Shown: positions 16,261 to 24,480 of the stretch, piece by piece
How the letters are laid out: every line of letters begins with the position of its first letter
Numbering within the stretch: the stretch's first letter is position 1
Source of the DNA: Parabacteroides sp. AD58
GTDB lineage: Bacteria > Bacteroidota > Bacteroidia > Bacteroidales > Tannerellaceae
DNA: 64,000 nt
Direction: 5' to 3'
Assembly (NCBI RefSeq): GCF_023744375.2
Contig: NZ_CP146284.1
Span: 3,601,001-3,665,000 of the forward strand
The notes under the pieces: generated by a model
Seen by the model: the letters and a program-made list of their open reading frames with translations, nothing else
Database searches by the model: none
Told to the model about the DNA's origin: nothing
Translations under genes and position numbers: made by a program

Positions 16261-16268
16261 CAAAGGTA
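16261..16268 (-). promoter_or_regulatory. Promoter -7 box for the second AspT-type transporter
   Basis: CAAAGGTA reads TACCTTTG on the minus strand, 42 bp upstream of the start codon at 16219. Confidence 0.6.
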
Positions 16269-16326
16269 ACATTTTTTTTTGTTTCAACAATATTATGTCT
16301 TAACTTCACCCAAAAATCATATAAAA

Positions 16327-17142
16327 ATGAAACACCTTATCTTTTTATTTATCTTTAGTCTGATGGGCTCTTTTACCTGTCAGTTGAGAGCCAATGAACC
16401 GGTCGTTACGATTACGACCAACGTCGGAGTTATGAAAGCCAAGCTGTACGAGAATGTTCCAAACCACGTAAAAACCTTTATCGAACGGGCGAAAAAAGGC
16501 GAGTATGATGGTACGCTTTTTACCCGTGTCATTAAAGACTTCATGATTCAGGGCGGCGCGCCCGATTCGCGGAATGCTTCTCCGGGCGTGCGGGTCGGTT
16601 TCGGCGACCGGAGTGCTGAAATCTTGCCGGAACTTCGGCCGGAATACTTTCATAAGAAAGGAGCGTTGGCGGCTCCGCGCCAGAATGACGATGTGAATCC
16701 GGAAAAGAAGTCGGACATGTCGCAGTTCTTTATTGTGGAAGGAAAGGTTTATCGGAGCGGTGAACTGGACACACTGGAAAAAGTGAAGAATTATCAGATC
16801 CGGAAAAAGGCACTCGACCTGTACTATCGTCCGGTGAAAGTACAATTGCAGATGCTCAAGATGGATAATCCGCGCGAATATAACAAACGGGTTGCTGATA
16901 TCAATGCGAAAATTGATTCAATGATTCTGGCTACTCCGGGACATCTTGTATTCACGGATGAGCAGAGAAAGGCGTATACGACTGTCGGTGGTTGTCATCA
17001 CCTGGATGGCGTCTATACGATTTTCGGCGAGCTGACGGAAGGCTTCGATGTCCTTGACCAGATCGCTGCGCAGAAGACGGATAAATATGACCGTCCGTTG
17101 AAAGATATTCGGATTATCCGGGTTACGGTTGAAAATGAATAA
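16327..17142 (+). CDS. Exported cyclophilin-type peptidyl-prolyl isomerase
   Basis: This 271-residue protein has a signal peptide ([18 protein letters not shown], which could also be read as a weak lipobox) followed by a cyclophilin domain: [45 protein letters not shown] and [20 protein letters not shown] are the usual landmarks. Compared with short bacterial cyclophilins it has an insertion of roughly 65 charged residues in the middle (about 140-205), as seen in Bacteroidales homologues. It would speed proline isomerisation of envelope proteins. The next gene starts six bases after its stop codon and is probably co-transcribed. Confidence 0.9.
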   Translation: MKHLIFLFIFSLMGSFTCQLRANEPVVTITTNVGVMKAKLYENVPNHVKTFIERAKKGEYDGTLFTRVIKDFMIQGGAPDSRNASPGVRVGFGDRSAEILPELRPEYFHKKGALAAPRQNDDVNPEKKSDMSQFFIVEGKVYRSGELDTLEKVKNYQIRKKALDLYYRPVKVQLQMLKMDNPREYNKRVADINAKIDSMILATPGHLVFTDEQRKAYTTVGGCHHLDGVYTIFGELTEGFDVLDQIAAQKTDKYDRPLKDIRIIRVTVENE

Positions 17143-17148
17143 GTAATT

Positions 17149-17547
17149 ATGCTGAAAAGAGATTTTATCATGGTGCAGATTGAAGAGCTGGGCAAAGCCA
17201 TTGCCCGGCTTGTGTTCAATCGGAAGAACGGGAATGGTCTGGACAAGAATCCGGACCTGATCGAACAGGCGTTTACTTCGCTGAAAACAGATACGGCTTT
17301 CTTGCTGGGGCATTCGCCGGAAGAGATCGAACAGTCCTTGAATCAGGACGACGGCTGCGGCCTGCAGCGGATGGAACTGGCTGCCAAACTTCTGATAGAA
17401 GACAGCTATGTCTCCAGTCTTCCGTTACCTTTATTAAATAAAGCGCAGGAACTTCTGTATTATCTCCAGATTCACGATTCCACTTATTCCATTGAACGGA
17501 TGATGCTTCTGCAGGAAGTCGAGCACGAAATGAGCCGGCTGGGATGA
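17149..17547 (+). CDS. DUF6483-like small protein
   Basis: The 132-residue protein is helical, with no signal peptide or membrane segment. Its opening LKRDFIMVQIEELGKAIARL fits the DUF6483 family as I remember it, and the rest reads like TPR-type helices (ALNKAQEL-like spacing in LLNKAQELLYYLQIHDS). No biochemical role is known to me. It starts six bases after the cyclophilin gene and the two probably form an operon. The start ATG at 17149 is the first in frame; an internal ATG at residue 8 is less likely because it would remove the conserved opening. Confidence 0.6.
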   Translation: MLKRDFIMVQIEELGKAIARLVFNRKNGNGLDKNPDLIEQAFTSLKTDTAFLLGHSPEEIEQSLNQDDGCGLQRMELAAKLLIEDSYVSSLPLPLLNKAQELLYYLQIHDSTYSIERMMLLQEVEHEMSRLG

Positions 17548-17579
17548 TGGATGTATCTTTCCCAGCCAGCGCTTGAGGT

Positions 17580-18509
17580 TTAGAACCATTTTATTTTCTT
17601 GAACAGGACGAACGACAAACCTGACAAAACGGCCGAGGCTATGACAATCCAGGCAAAGGCATGTGGCGTCTCTTCCAGATGAATGTTGACATTCATGCCG
17701 TAGAAGCTGGCAATCAGTGTCGGAATCATCAGGGTGATAGACAGACTGGTCATGCGTTTCATGATGACGTTGACGTTGTTCGAAATAATGGAAGCGAAGG
17801 CATCCATCGTTCCCGTCAGGATGTCGCTGTAAATGTTTACGGTATTGTAGGCCTGTTTCAGTTCTATTTCCACATCTTCCACCAGGTCGGCGTCCAGATA
17901 ATTGGTATCGTTGAAGATCGTCCGCAGCTTGCCGATGAGGACTTCGTTTCCACGGATGGACGTATTGAAATAAACCAGTGTTTTCTGCAGTTTCATTAGT
18001 CGCAGCAGGTCTTCATTCTTGATACTTTTTTCCAGTTCCTTTTCGGCTGCCGTTACATCTACATTGATTTGCTTCAGGTATTTCAGGAACCAGACGGCCG
18101 ATGAATAGATCAGCCGGAATATGAGGTCGAGCTTGTTGCGCACCTGAACACTTTTCTTGCGTGTATGCTCAATAAAGTCGGTTAGCATTTCCGAATGATA
18201 GTAACACACTGACACAATGATTTCATTATTGGTGATGACACCCAACGGAACCGTTGTAAAGGGAATGCCGGCTACATCGCTTTGTACCGGAATACGCAGG
18301 ATCGTGAGCAGCCAGTCTCCTTCCAGCTCTGTACGCGAACGTTCGTCAACATCCGCAATGTCATCTAAAAATGATTCGGGAACACCTAAGGTCTTTGTCA
18401 GAAAATCAAAATCATCAGCGTCAGGGCATTCTACATTTACCCAGCTGTTTGGAAGCCATTCTTTCTTGTCTACCAGACCGGCTTCACCACAATAAAGATA
18501 ACCTCTCAT
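17580..18509 (-). CDS. corA: CorA-family magnesium transporter
   Basis: CorA proteins are homopentameric Mg2+ channels of the inner membrane. This 309-residue protein has the usual large cytosolic N-terminal domain with long helices (about 120-245) and two C-terminal membrane helices. The signature YGMN is at about residues 270-273, followed by the short external loop and the last helix ending in the basic FKKIKWF tail. The minus-strand start is preceded by AAAGGAGG about eight bases upstream, a strong Shine-Dalgarno sequence that is unusual in Bacteroidota. A -7 box at 18686-18693 implies an untranslated leader of about 170 bases. Cobalt or nickel transport is also possible for this family. 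Confidence 0.9.
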   Translation of the reverse strand: MRGYLYCGEAGLVDKKEWLPNSWVNVECPDADDFDFLTKTLGVPESFLDDIADVDERSRTELEGDWLLTILRIPVQSDVAGIPFTTVPLGVITNNEIIVSVCYYHSEMLTDFIEHTRKKSVQVRNKLDLIFRLIYSSAVWFLKYLKQINVDVTAAEKELEKSIKNEDLLRLMKLQKTLVYFNTSIRGNEVLIGKLRTIFNDTNYLDADLVEDVEIELKQAYNTVNIYSDILTGTMDAFASIISNNVNVIMKRMTSLSITLMIPTLIASFYGMNVNIHLEETPHAFAWIVIASAVLSGLSFVLFKKIKWF

Positions 18510-18685
18510 CTTATTGCCTCCTTTCTCTTTAGTCCGAAAAGAGGCAGCTTCGAAAAATTGTCTCTTCCGGAGTTAATAAATTAATTTACACGTTCGCGAA
18601 TAGGAATCATCCATATTGATTATTATTTCTATTAAAACAATTCCGGCTGCCGGAACCGGCCACCCAATCGTTTTCTATTACCGCG

Positions 18686-18693
18686 CAAAATTA
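18686..18693 (-). promoter_or_regulatory. Promoter -7 box for corA
   Basis: CAAAATTA reads TAATTTTG on the minus strand (TAnnTTTG). It would give a leader of about 170 bases before corA. Confidence 0.4.
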
Positions 18694-18831
18694 CTCATTT
18701 ATTTTACACCTGCAAACGGGAGATGTTTTCCTATATAGTTTTTATGGCACATTTAATATCCTTTTGCCAAAACAAAATGTCCGGCTTTTTTCTTGTTGAA
18801 CCCGTCAGATAAAGATGCGGTTCCGCCGAGC

Positions 18832-18927
18832 AATTCTTTAATCCACGCCGTGGATTACTTAGTTCACGCCGTGGATTACTTAGTTCACGTCGTGGATTAA
18901 GTAGTTCACGCCGTGAACTAAAGAATT
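18832..18927. repeat. Array of four CACGCCGTG palindromes at 21-bp spacing
   Basis: CACG[C/T]CGTG starts at 18844, 18865, 18886 and 18907, exactly 21 bp apart, separated by TTACTTAGTT-like spacers. The whole array is bounded by the inverted arms AATTCTTTA (18832-18840) and TAAAGAATT (18919-18927). It lies 155 bp upstream of the DUF2156 gene. Confidence 0.85.
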
Positions 18928-19082
18928 TCTCGGGAAGAAAGCATAAATTTCTGCCTGTTTTTTCAAGAATCGCCGGTTATGGTATATTTTTTGAAGGAGA
19001 ATAAACAAAAGCGGATTTCTGACAGTTTTGTATATAGAGCTGGAGACTGAATTCCTGACCGATTAAGATTATATTAAACACT

Positions 19083-20000
19083 ATGCAGATAGATTTCAAA
19101 CCGATTACCATCGACGACAAAGAAGTGATTACTTCTTTTACTTTGCCTTCGCCGTTGCGCAACTGCGATTTGGCTTTTTCCAATATGTGCAGCTGGAGAT
19201 TTCTGTACCTGAGTGAATATGCTGTGTACAAGAATTTCCTGCTGATACGTTTCTATATAGAAGAAAAGAACAGGAAGCGGATCGCTTATATGCGTCCTAT
19301 TGGCAACGGCGACTTCCGCGACGCTTTGTTGCAGCTCGAAGAAGACTCGTGGCAACACGGGCATCCGCTTTTGATGCTGGGCGTGACTCCCATATCAAAA
19401 GACTTGCTGGAAGAAGCCTTCCCCGGCGAGTTCTCTTATATTCCTGAGCGGGATTATTTTGATTATATCTATTTGCGGGAAGACCTGGCTACGCTGAAAG
19501 GGAAGAAATTCCAGGCCAAGCGGAATCATGTCAATAAGTTCAAGAAACAATATGCCTATGAATACGAGCCGTTGACGGCTGAACTCGTGCCTGAATGCCT
19601 CGAGTTTGAAGCGAAATGGTATAAAGCCAACCGGACGGACGACGACCAGGAGGAATTGACCGACGAGCGGAAGTCGATGATCTTCGCCCTGAATCATTTC
19701 AAGGAACTGAACTTGTTGGGCGGAGCTATCCGGATCGATCATAAATTGGTGGCCTTTACTTTTGGTTCGCCCATCAACCAGGATACGTTTGGCGTGCACG
19801 TAGAAAAGGCCGATACCGATTATGACGGAGCTTACAGTATCATCAATCAGGAGTTTGCTTCGCGTATTCCCGAGCAATATGTATATGTAAACAGGGAAGA
19901 AGATTTAGGTATTCCCGGCTTGCGAAAGGCCAAGTTATCGTATAATCCGACCATCCTGCTTCCGAAGGCGGCTGTTATCAAAAAGATTAAATCAGAATAA
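19083..20000 (+). CDS. DUF2156 phosphatidylglycerol lysyltransferase-like protein
   Basis: The 305-residue protein matches the C-terminal, GNAT-fold half of MprF-like enzymes (DUF2156). It opens with FKPITIDDKEVITSFT and has the sequence KRNHVNKFKKQYAYEYEPL together with DYDGAYSIINQEFASRIPEQ, which are the usual DUF2156 landmarks. It lacks the membrane flippase half of full MprF, so it is a soluble, probably cytosolic acyl- or aminoacyltransferase. The donor and acceptor are unknown. It is followed after four bases by a GNAT-family gene; the two are almost certainly co-transcribed and may act in one modification step. Confidence 0.8.
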   Translation: MQIDFKPITIDDKEVITSFTLPSPLRNCDLAFSNMCSWRFLYLSEYAVYKNFLLIRFYIEEKNRKRIAYMRPIGNGDFRDALLQLEEDSWQHGHPLLMLGVTPISKDLLEEAFPGEFSYIPERDYFDYIYLREDLATLKGKKFQAKRNHVNKFKKQYAYEYEPLTAELVPECLEFEAKWYKANRTDDDQEELTDERKSMIFALNHFKELNLLGGAIRIDHKLVAFTFGSPINQDTFGVHVEKADTDYDGAYSIINQEFASRIPEQYVYVNREEDLGIPGLRKAKLSYNPTILLPKAAVIKKIKSE

Positions 20001-20004
20001 GTCT

Positions 20005-20931
20005 ATGAACCGGAAAGAACAGATCATTCAGCTGTGGCGTTGCTGCTTTGAAGACAGCGAAGATTTCATCCGCCGTTTCTTCAGTCAGGTTTATCGGGAA
20101 GAAAACGCCCTGACGCTGGAGCACGACGGACAGATCGTCTGCGCCATGCAGTTGCTTCCTTATACCATCAGTTATTATGGGCAGACCATTCCGGCTACTT
20201 ATATATATGGTGTCTGTACTCATCCCGACTATCGGAGGCGTGGCTATATGCATCAGTTGCTGGAGACGGCTTTTGTCCGGCTGAAAGAGCAGGGAAGTGG
20301 ACTGGCTTTCTTAATTCCGGCCCACGACTGGCTGTTTGACTGTTACCGGAAATCCGGTTTTACCGAGGCTTTCGGATGCACTTGCCGGACTTTGTCGTTG
20401 CCGGAAGTCCCGCTTTCTCCGGTTGCCGGAGTAGAAGAGGTAAAAGAAACCGATATACCGGCTTGCTGGGATTATCTGACCCGGAAATGGAAAGAGATGC
20501 CGGTCGCTGTGCTTCATTCTTGGCCCGACTTCCAGTTTGTCTTCCGGGATGTCGAGGCGGGCGGAGGCAAAAGCTTCCTGTACCGGAAAGCCGGAAAAGT
20601 AGAGGGCGTGCTTATGGCTGTACCTGTAGAAGAAAAGCTCTTTTTACCCGAACTGCAGGCCGATACGGAACAGGTTGGCGATGTCTTGATAACGGCAGCC
20701 GCGTCTGCTTTTCAGCGGAAAGAAGTTAATTACCGTTTGCCGGGAAAGACAGCACGATATGGAATGGCGCGCGTGATCTCTCCTGAACTTCTTTTCCCGT
20801 ATTGGAATGAAAAGCAGGCAGGCCATTCACTTCCGGCAGATACATGGAAAAGCTGGTCTGCAGAAGAACAGACGGTCCGCCTCCTGGATGGAACCGAATC
20901 GTCTGGTTATATGAGCTTGATGATGGATTAA
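20005..20931 (+). CDS. GNAT-family N-acetyltransferase
   Basis: The 308-residue protein has an N-terminal GNAT domain with the acetyl-CoA-binding motif GVCTHPDYRRRGYMHQLL (about residues 72-89), then AFLIPAHDWLFDCYRKSGF, typical of the Eis-like subgroup. The C-terminal half is a second domain related to the sterol-carrier-like tail of such enzymes, ending in LDGTESSGYMSLMMD. It starts four bases after the DUF2156 gene and was probably acquired and kept as a pair with it. The substrate is not predictable. The gene ends seven bases before the convergent NtrC-type regulator. Confidence 0.8.
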   Translation: MNRKEQIIQLWRCCFEDSEDFIRRFFSQVYREENALTLEHDGQIVCAMQLLPYTISYYGQTIPATYIYGVCTHPDYRRRGYMHQLLETAFVRLKEQGSGLAFLIPAHDWLFDCYRKSGFTEAFGCTCRTLSLPEVPLSPVAGVEEVKETDIPACWDYLTRKWKEMPVAVLHSWPDFQFVFRDVEAGGGKSFLYRKAGKVEGVLMAVPVEEKLFLPELQADTEQVGDVLITAAASAFQRKEVNYRLPGKTARYGMARVISPELLFPYWNEKQAGHSLPADTWKSWSAEEQTVRLLDGTESSGYMSLMMD

Positions 20932-20937
20932 ATCCTT

Positions 20938-22278
20938 TTATTCGATCTGATACAACTTCAGTTTGTTGTAGAGGGTTTTCCGGTCGATTCCCAGCATTTG
21001 TGCCGCCTTCGTCTTGTTGTTTCCGCATTCCTGCAAGGCTTTTCGGATGAGGTCGATCTCATGGTTGCCGTCGCGTAACTGAGCCACCGGCTGTTTGACT
21101 TTTGGCGTTTCACGCAGTTCGTCGGGCAATTCGGCACACGTGATGAAGCGCCCCTTGGCCAACAACGTGGCATATTTGATGACATTCTTCATCTGACGCA
21201 GATTGCCGGGCCAGCTGTACGACTGGAACAGGCGGATGGTCTCGGCATCAAACCCGATGATGTCTTTCTTCAATTCGGCATTGGCCTGATCCAGAAAGTT
21301 ATTGGCAAACAGCATCAGATCTTCCTGGCGTTCGCATAAATCCGGAATGCGGATGGTGAACTCATTGATGCGGTGATATAAGTCTTCCCGGAAATCGCCT
21401 TTGTCGATGGCTTGGCGCAGATTCTCGTTGGTAGCCGAGACCAGACGGACATTGATGGTGATTTCCTGATTACTGCCAACAGGCCTGACTTTCCTTTCCT
21501 GCAAAGCGCGTAATAACTGAACCTGTACTTCGTAGGTCAGGTTTCCGATTTCATCCAGGAAAATGGTTCCTCCTTGTGCCGCCACAAAGGCGCCGACTTT
21601 ATTATCAATGGCTCCGGTAAAAGAGCCTTTTACATGTCCGAAGAATTCGGATGCAGCCAGATCTTTGGGAATAGCTCCGCAATCGACGGCAACGAAAGGC
21701 GCATTGGCCCGGTTGCTCTGCTCGTGAATACGGCGGGCAACATATTCTTTCCCGGTTCCGCTTGATCCGGTAATCAATACCGACATATCAGTGGGAGCAA
21801 CTAACCGGACATGCTCGTACATCGAGACGGCAGCCTGACTGACGCCTTCAATATAATAAGGATTGGAAGAGGCATTCGCAGACGGTGCTTTCATGCTTTT
21901 GTGAGCTGTGGCTTCCGGAACTTGTATGGTTTCCTTGATCTTCGTCAGTAATTCTTCCGGATTGACCGGTTTGGAAATGTAATCGGAAGCTCCCAGTTTG
22001 ATGGCCTGTACTGCCGTATGAATATCAGCATAACTGGTCATCATTATTAAGGCAACATCCGGATGTGTTTCTTTCAGCCATTTGAGCAATTCAATTCCAT
22101 CCCGGTCTGGTAATCGCAAATCAGACAGGACCAACTGAAATGCCTGGCTATCCAAGCTTTTCTGGGCATCGGAAACAGACGTCTGGGATTCTACACGAAA
22201 CCCTTTCCTTCCCAGCCAAGTCTTCAGCATCAGTGAAAAAGTAACATCATCTTCTACAATTAATATAGATGGCTGCAT
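20938..22278 (-). CDS. NtrC-type sigma-54-dependent response regulator
   Basis: The 446-residue protein has three domains. The receiver (1-120) has its acidic pocket at D10-D11 and the phosphoacceptor D53 in LSDLRLPDRDG. The AAA+ domain (about 145-380) has Walker A GSSGTGKE and a sigma-54 contact loop KGSFTGA (GSFTGA in place of the usual GAFTGA). The C-terminus is a Fis-type helix-turn-helix, NNKTKAAQMLGIDRKTLYNK. It activates sigma-54 promoters when phosphorylated. No histidine kinase gene is adjacent, so its partner is elsewhere. The start at 22278 is chosen because a -7 box lies at 22303-22310; the open frame begins nine codons upstream. It diverges from oxyR. Confidence 0.9.
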   Translation of the reverse strand: MQPSILIVEDDVTFSLMLKTWLGRKGFRVESQTSVSDAQKSLDSQAFQLVLSDLRLPDRDGIELLKWLKETHPDVALIMMTSYADIHTAVQAIKLGASDYISKPVNPEELLTKIKETIQVPEATAHKSMKAPSANASSNPYYIEGVSQAAVSMYEHVRLVAPTDMSVLITGSSGTGKEYVARRIHEQSNRANAPFVAVDCGAIPKDLAASEFFGHVKGSFTGAIDNKVGAFVAAQGGTIFLDEIGNLTYEVQVQLLRALQERKVRPVGSNQEITINVRLVSATNENLRQAIDKGDFREDLYHRINEFTIRIPDLCERQEDLMLFANNFLDQANAELKKDIIGFDAETIRLFQSYSWPGNLRQMKNVIKYATLLAKGRFITCAELPDELRETPKVKQPVAQLRDGNHEIDLIRKALQECGNNKTKAAQMLGIDRKTLYNKLKLYQIE

Positions 22279-22302
22279 ACATGTATCGTTTTTTTCTCTT
22301 GA

Positions 22303-22310
22303 CAAATATA
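22303..22310 (-). promoter_or_regulatory. Promoter -7 box for the NtrC-type regulator
   Basis: CAAATATA reads TATATTTG on the minus strand, 25 bp before the start at 22278. Confidence 0.5.
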
Positions 22311-22354
22311 CAATATTTCAAAGAATCCACATAGCAGAATCGGACAGAATCATG

Positions 22355-22362
22355 TACATTTG
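22355..22362 (+). promoter_or_regulatory. Promoter -7 box for oxyR
   Basis: TACATTTG matches TAnnTTTG and lies 28 bp before the oxyR ATG; it diverges from the NtrC promoter within 45 bp. Confidence 0.55.
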
Positions 22363-22389
22363 TGAAATAAACAGAATATATAGGTATTT

Positions 22390-23316
22390 ATGACGATTCA
22401 ACAACTGGAATATATATTGGCGATAAATAAATTCCGTCATTTTGCCAAGGCGGCCGAATATTGCCGGGTGACACAACCTACATTAAGTATGATGGTGCAG
22501 AAGCTGGAAGATGAACTGGGCATTAAACTGTTTGACCGTTCGTCGCAGCCGGTTCGTCCGACACCTGCGGGAATGAAGGTTCTTGAGCAGGCCCAGCGTG
22601 TCTTGTATCAGGCTTCCCTGATCAAGGATATTGTCACTGAAGAGAAAGAATCGGTACGAGGCTCTTTCCGTCTGGCTGTCTTGCCTACGATCGCTCCGTA
22701 TCTGTTGCCCCGTTTCCTCCAGCATCTGGCCGAAGAACACAAAGATCTGGATATCCGGATTCAGGAAATGCAGACGGCTCCGACTTTGTCGGCCCTGAAA
22801 AAGGGAGAAATTGATGCGGCCATCATTGCCAATCAGCCGGTAGAAAGCGAATTGCAGGGGCATTTTCTGTATTATGAAGAATTCTTTGGCTATGTGTCGC
22901 GCAACGAACCGATTTTTGCCCATGATAAGATCCGGACAACGGACATTAATGATGAGCGGTTATGGCTTCTCGACGAAGGGCATTGCTTCCGCGATCAGCT
23001 GATGCGCTTCTGCCAGCGTGAGAAAGTGAAGGTCAATCAGGCGGCATATCGTTTCGGTAGTCTGGAAACCTTCATGCACATGGTGGAAAGTGGCTATGGA
23101 ATGACTTTTATTCCGGAGCTGGCCACCTTGCAGCTGAATGCGGAACAGCGGGAATTACTCCGCCCGTTTGCCATTCCAAGGCCAACACGCGAAATCTATT
23201 TTGTTACCCGGAAAGATTTCATCCGCCATTCACTTTCGAAGCTTTTGATTGAGCATATTCAGGACGCTGTTCCGAAAGAAATGCTCCGATTAAGAGCCGG
23301 ACAGAAAGTGGTCTGA
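22390..23316 (+). CDS. oxyR: Hydrogen peroxide-sensing LysR-type regulator
   Basis: OxyR activates peroxide-defence genes after forming an intramolecular disulfide. The 308-residue protein has the LysR winged-helix domain (TIQQLEYILAINKFRHFAKA... then CRVTQPTLSMMVQKLEDELG) and an effector domain. Both redox cysteines are present in EGHCFRDQLMRFC, and they fall at residues 199 and 208, the same numbers as in E. coli OxyR. This makes the OxyR assignment firm within the large LysR family. It is transcribed divergently from the NtrC-type gene and followed by the Phe/Tyr operon leader. Targets such as katA or dps are not in this window. Confidence 0.93.
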   Translation: MTIQQLEYILAINKFRHFAKAAEYCRVTQPTLSMMVQKLEDELGIKLFDRSSQPVRPTPAGMKVLEQAQRVLYQASLIKDIVTEEKESVRGSFRLAVLPTIAPYLLPRFLQHLAEEHKDLDIRIQEMQTAPTLSALKKGEIDAAIIANQPVESELQGHFLYYEEFFGYVSRNEPIFAHDKIRTTDINDERLWLLDEGHCFRDQLMRFCQREKVKVNQAAYRFGSLETFMHMVESGYGMTFIPELATLQLNAEQRELLRPFAIPRPTREIYFVTRKDFIRHSLSKLLIEHIQDAVPKEMLRLRAGQKVV

Positions 23317-23369
23317 TTTATACCGATTGAAAAAAATATCATTTTCTGAAGAAAAATATTACTTTTTTC

Positions 23370-23398
23370 TTGTTTTTACGGAAAAATAGTTATTTTTG
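23370..23398 (+). promoter_or_regulatory. Promoter of the Phe/Tyr operon
   Basis: TATTTTTG at 23391-23398 fits the -7 box; TTG at 23370-23372 is 18 bp upstream and can serve as the -33 element. Transcription would start about 23405, just before the leader peptide. Confidence 0.6.
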
Positions 23399-23426
23399 CC
23401 CCGTAATTAAAAACGAACAAATAAAG

Positions 23427-23504
23427 ATGACTCGATTTAGCTTTACATATTACTTTTATTACTTTTACTTTTTTAGCAAGGTAAGGGCAGGAGTTTGTAT
23501 GTAA
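23427..23504 (+). CDS. Phe/Tyr-rich leader peptide (attenuator)
   Basis: This 25-codon ORF is too short for ordinary gene calling. It begins MTR and then has the run FSFTYYFYYFYFF: within 16 codons from the start there are seven Phe and five Tyr codons, far above chance. It ends SKVRAGVCM before TAA at 23502. It sits just downstream of the operon promoter and directly ahead of a terminator, and the four genes that follow make phenylalanine and tyrosine. This is the architecture of a ribosome-stalling leader peptide like PheL, whose job is to sense charged tRNA-Phe and tRNA-Tyr rather than to make a stable product. Bacteroidales leader peptides of this kind are rarely annotated. Confidence 0.85.
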   Translation: MTRFSFTYYFYYFYFFSKVRAGVCM

Positions 23505-23577
23505 AGAGTTGATGATAATTTGAATGTGTCAATAATCAGATATAAAGTCCTGCCGGAATCCGGTGGGACTTTTTTAT
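23486..23577 (+). terminator. Attenuator: antiterminator segment and intrinsic terminator
   Basis: AAGTCCTGCCGG (23545-23556) and CCGGTGGGACTT (23560-23571) form a 12-bp stem with two G-U pairs and a T run. GGCAGGA at 23486-23492, inside the last codons of the leader peptide, can pair with TCCTGCC at 23548-23554 and break the terminator. A ribosome stalled on the Phe/Tyr codons leaves that segment free; one that reaches the stop codon covers it. Confidence 0.8.
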
Positions 23578-23634
23578 TATCCGATAATTCGAGCCTGAAA
23601 CTAAAATCCAATAAAAGACAAAAGAAACGTAACA

Positions 23635-24480
23635 ATGGAAAGAAAAGTAGCAATTCAAGGAATAGCCGGTTCGTATCACGACATTGCAGCTCGTCGGTAC
23701 TTTGAGAATGATGAAGTGGAAACGATTCCATGTAATACCTTCCGGGATGTCATTACGACCATCAAGCGTGATCCTTCTATCTTGGGATTAATGGCCATCG
23801 AGAATACCATCGCCGGAAGTCTGTTACAGAATCATGAACTGATTCGTGAAAGTGGTTTCAGTGTGATAGGTGAATACAAATTGCGTATTTCTCATTCGTT
23901 AGTAGCACTTCCCGGAACGAAGCTTGAAGATGTAAAAGAAGTCAATTCTCATCCGATCGCTTTGATGCAATGTACGGAATTCCTCGATACGATACCTTAT
24001 GCCAAGGTTGTTGAAAAAGACGATACTGCCGGAAGCGCCCGCTGGATTGCTGAAAATAAACTGGAAGGACATGCGGCTATCTGCGGAAAGCTGGCCGCCG
24101 AAATCTACGGAATGGAAGTCCTGGCCGAGGGAATTGAAACCAACAAACGGAACTTCACCCGTTTTCTGGCAATAGCCGATCGCTGGACTGCCGATGAAAT
24201 GATGAAAGACGCTATCAAGAACAAAGCCTCGCTTGTATTTGCCTTACCTCATACCGCCGGAAGCCTTTCCAAAGTTTTATCTGTACTTTCTTTCTACGAC
24301 ATGAATCTGACAAAAATACAATCATTACCGATTATAGGCCGTGAATGGGAATATATGTTCTACATCAACCTGACATTCAATGATTATACCCGATACAGAC
24401 AGGCATTGGATGCCATCCGGCCATTGACAAAGGACTTAAAAATATTAGGTGAATATGAAGAAGGAAGACAAGGTTTGTAA
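23635..24480 (+). CDS. pheA: Prephenate dehydratase
   Basis: This enzyme converts prephenate to phenylpyruvate for phenylalanine synthesis. The 281-residue protein is the monofunctional form: a periplasmic-binding-fold catalytic domain (ERKVAIQGIAGSYHDIAARR opening, IENTIAGSLLQNHELI, and the catalytic-threonine region NKRNFTRFLAI) and a C-terminal ACT domain (about 200-281; SLVFALPHTAGSLSKVL then NLTKIQSLP). In many homologues the ACT motif is ESRP; here it is QSLP, so phenylalanine feedback may differ. It is the first gene behind the leader-peptide attenuator and overlaps the aminotransferase gene by 26 bases. Confidence 0.93.
   Translation: MERKVAIQGIAGSYHDIAARRYFENDEVETIPCNTFRDVITTIKRDPSILGLMAIENTIAGSLLQNHELIRESGFSVIGEYKLRISHSLVALPGTKLEDVKEVNSHPIALMQCTEFLDTIPYAKVVEKDDTAGSARWIAENKLEGHAAICGKLAAEIYGMEVLAEGIETNKRNFTRFLAIADRWTADEMMKDAIKNKASLVFALPHTAGSLSKVLSVLSFYDMNLTKIQSLPIIGREWEYMFYINLTFNDYTRYRQALDAIRPLTKDLKILGEYEEGRQGL

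Larger units (their letters stand above)
18510..19082. other. Divergent intergenic region with corA leader and palindrome array
   Basis: The left part is the corA leader on the minus strand, with a Shine-Dalgarno sequence (18517-18524), a possible hairpin AAGAGGCA/TGTCTCTT (18539-18566) and a -7 box (CAAAATTA, 18686-18693). The right part carries the four-fold palindrome array at 18832-18927. No gene is supported. Confidence 0.6.
23317..23634 (+). other. Leader region of the Phe/Tyr biosynthesis operon
   Basis: This 318-bp gap contains the operon promoter (-7 box at 23391), a 25-codon leader peptide rich in Phe and Tyr, an antiterminator segment and an intrinsic terminator. These are listed separately. 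The remaining 60 bases run into the pheA ribosome-binding region. Confidence 0.8.

Noticed and set aside
18832..18927. Palindrome array considered as a CRISPR array.
   Set aside because: The repeats are 9-12 bp with repeated, not unique, spacers of similar sequence, and no cas genes are present.
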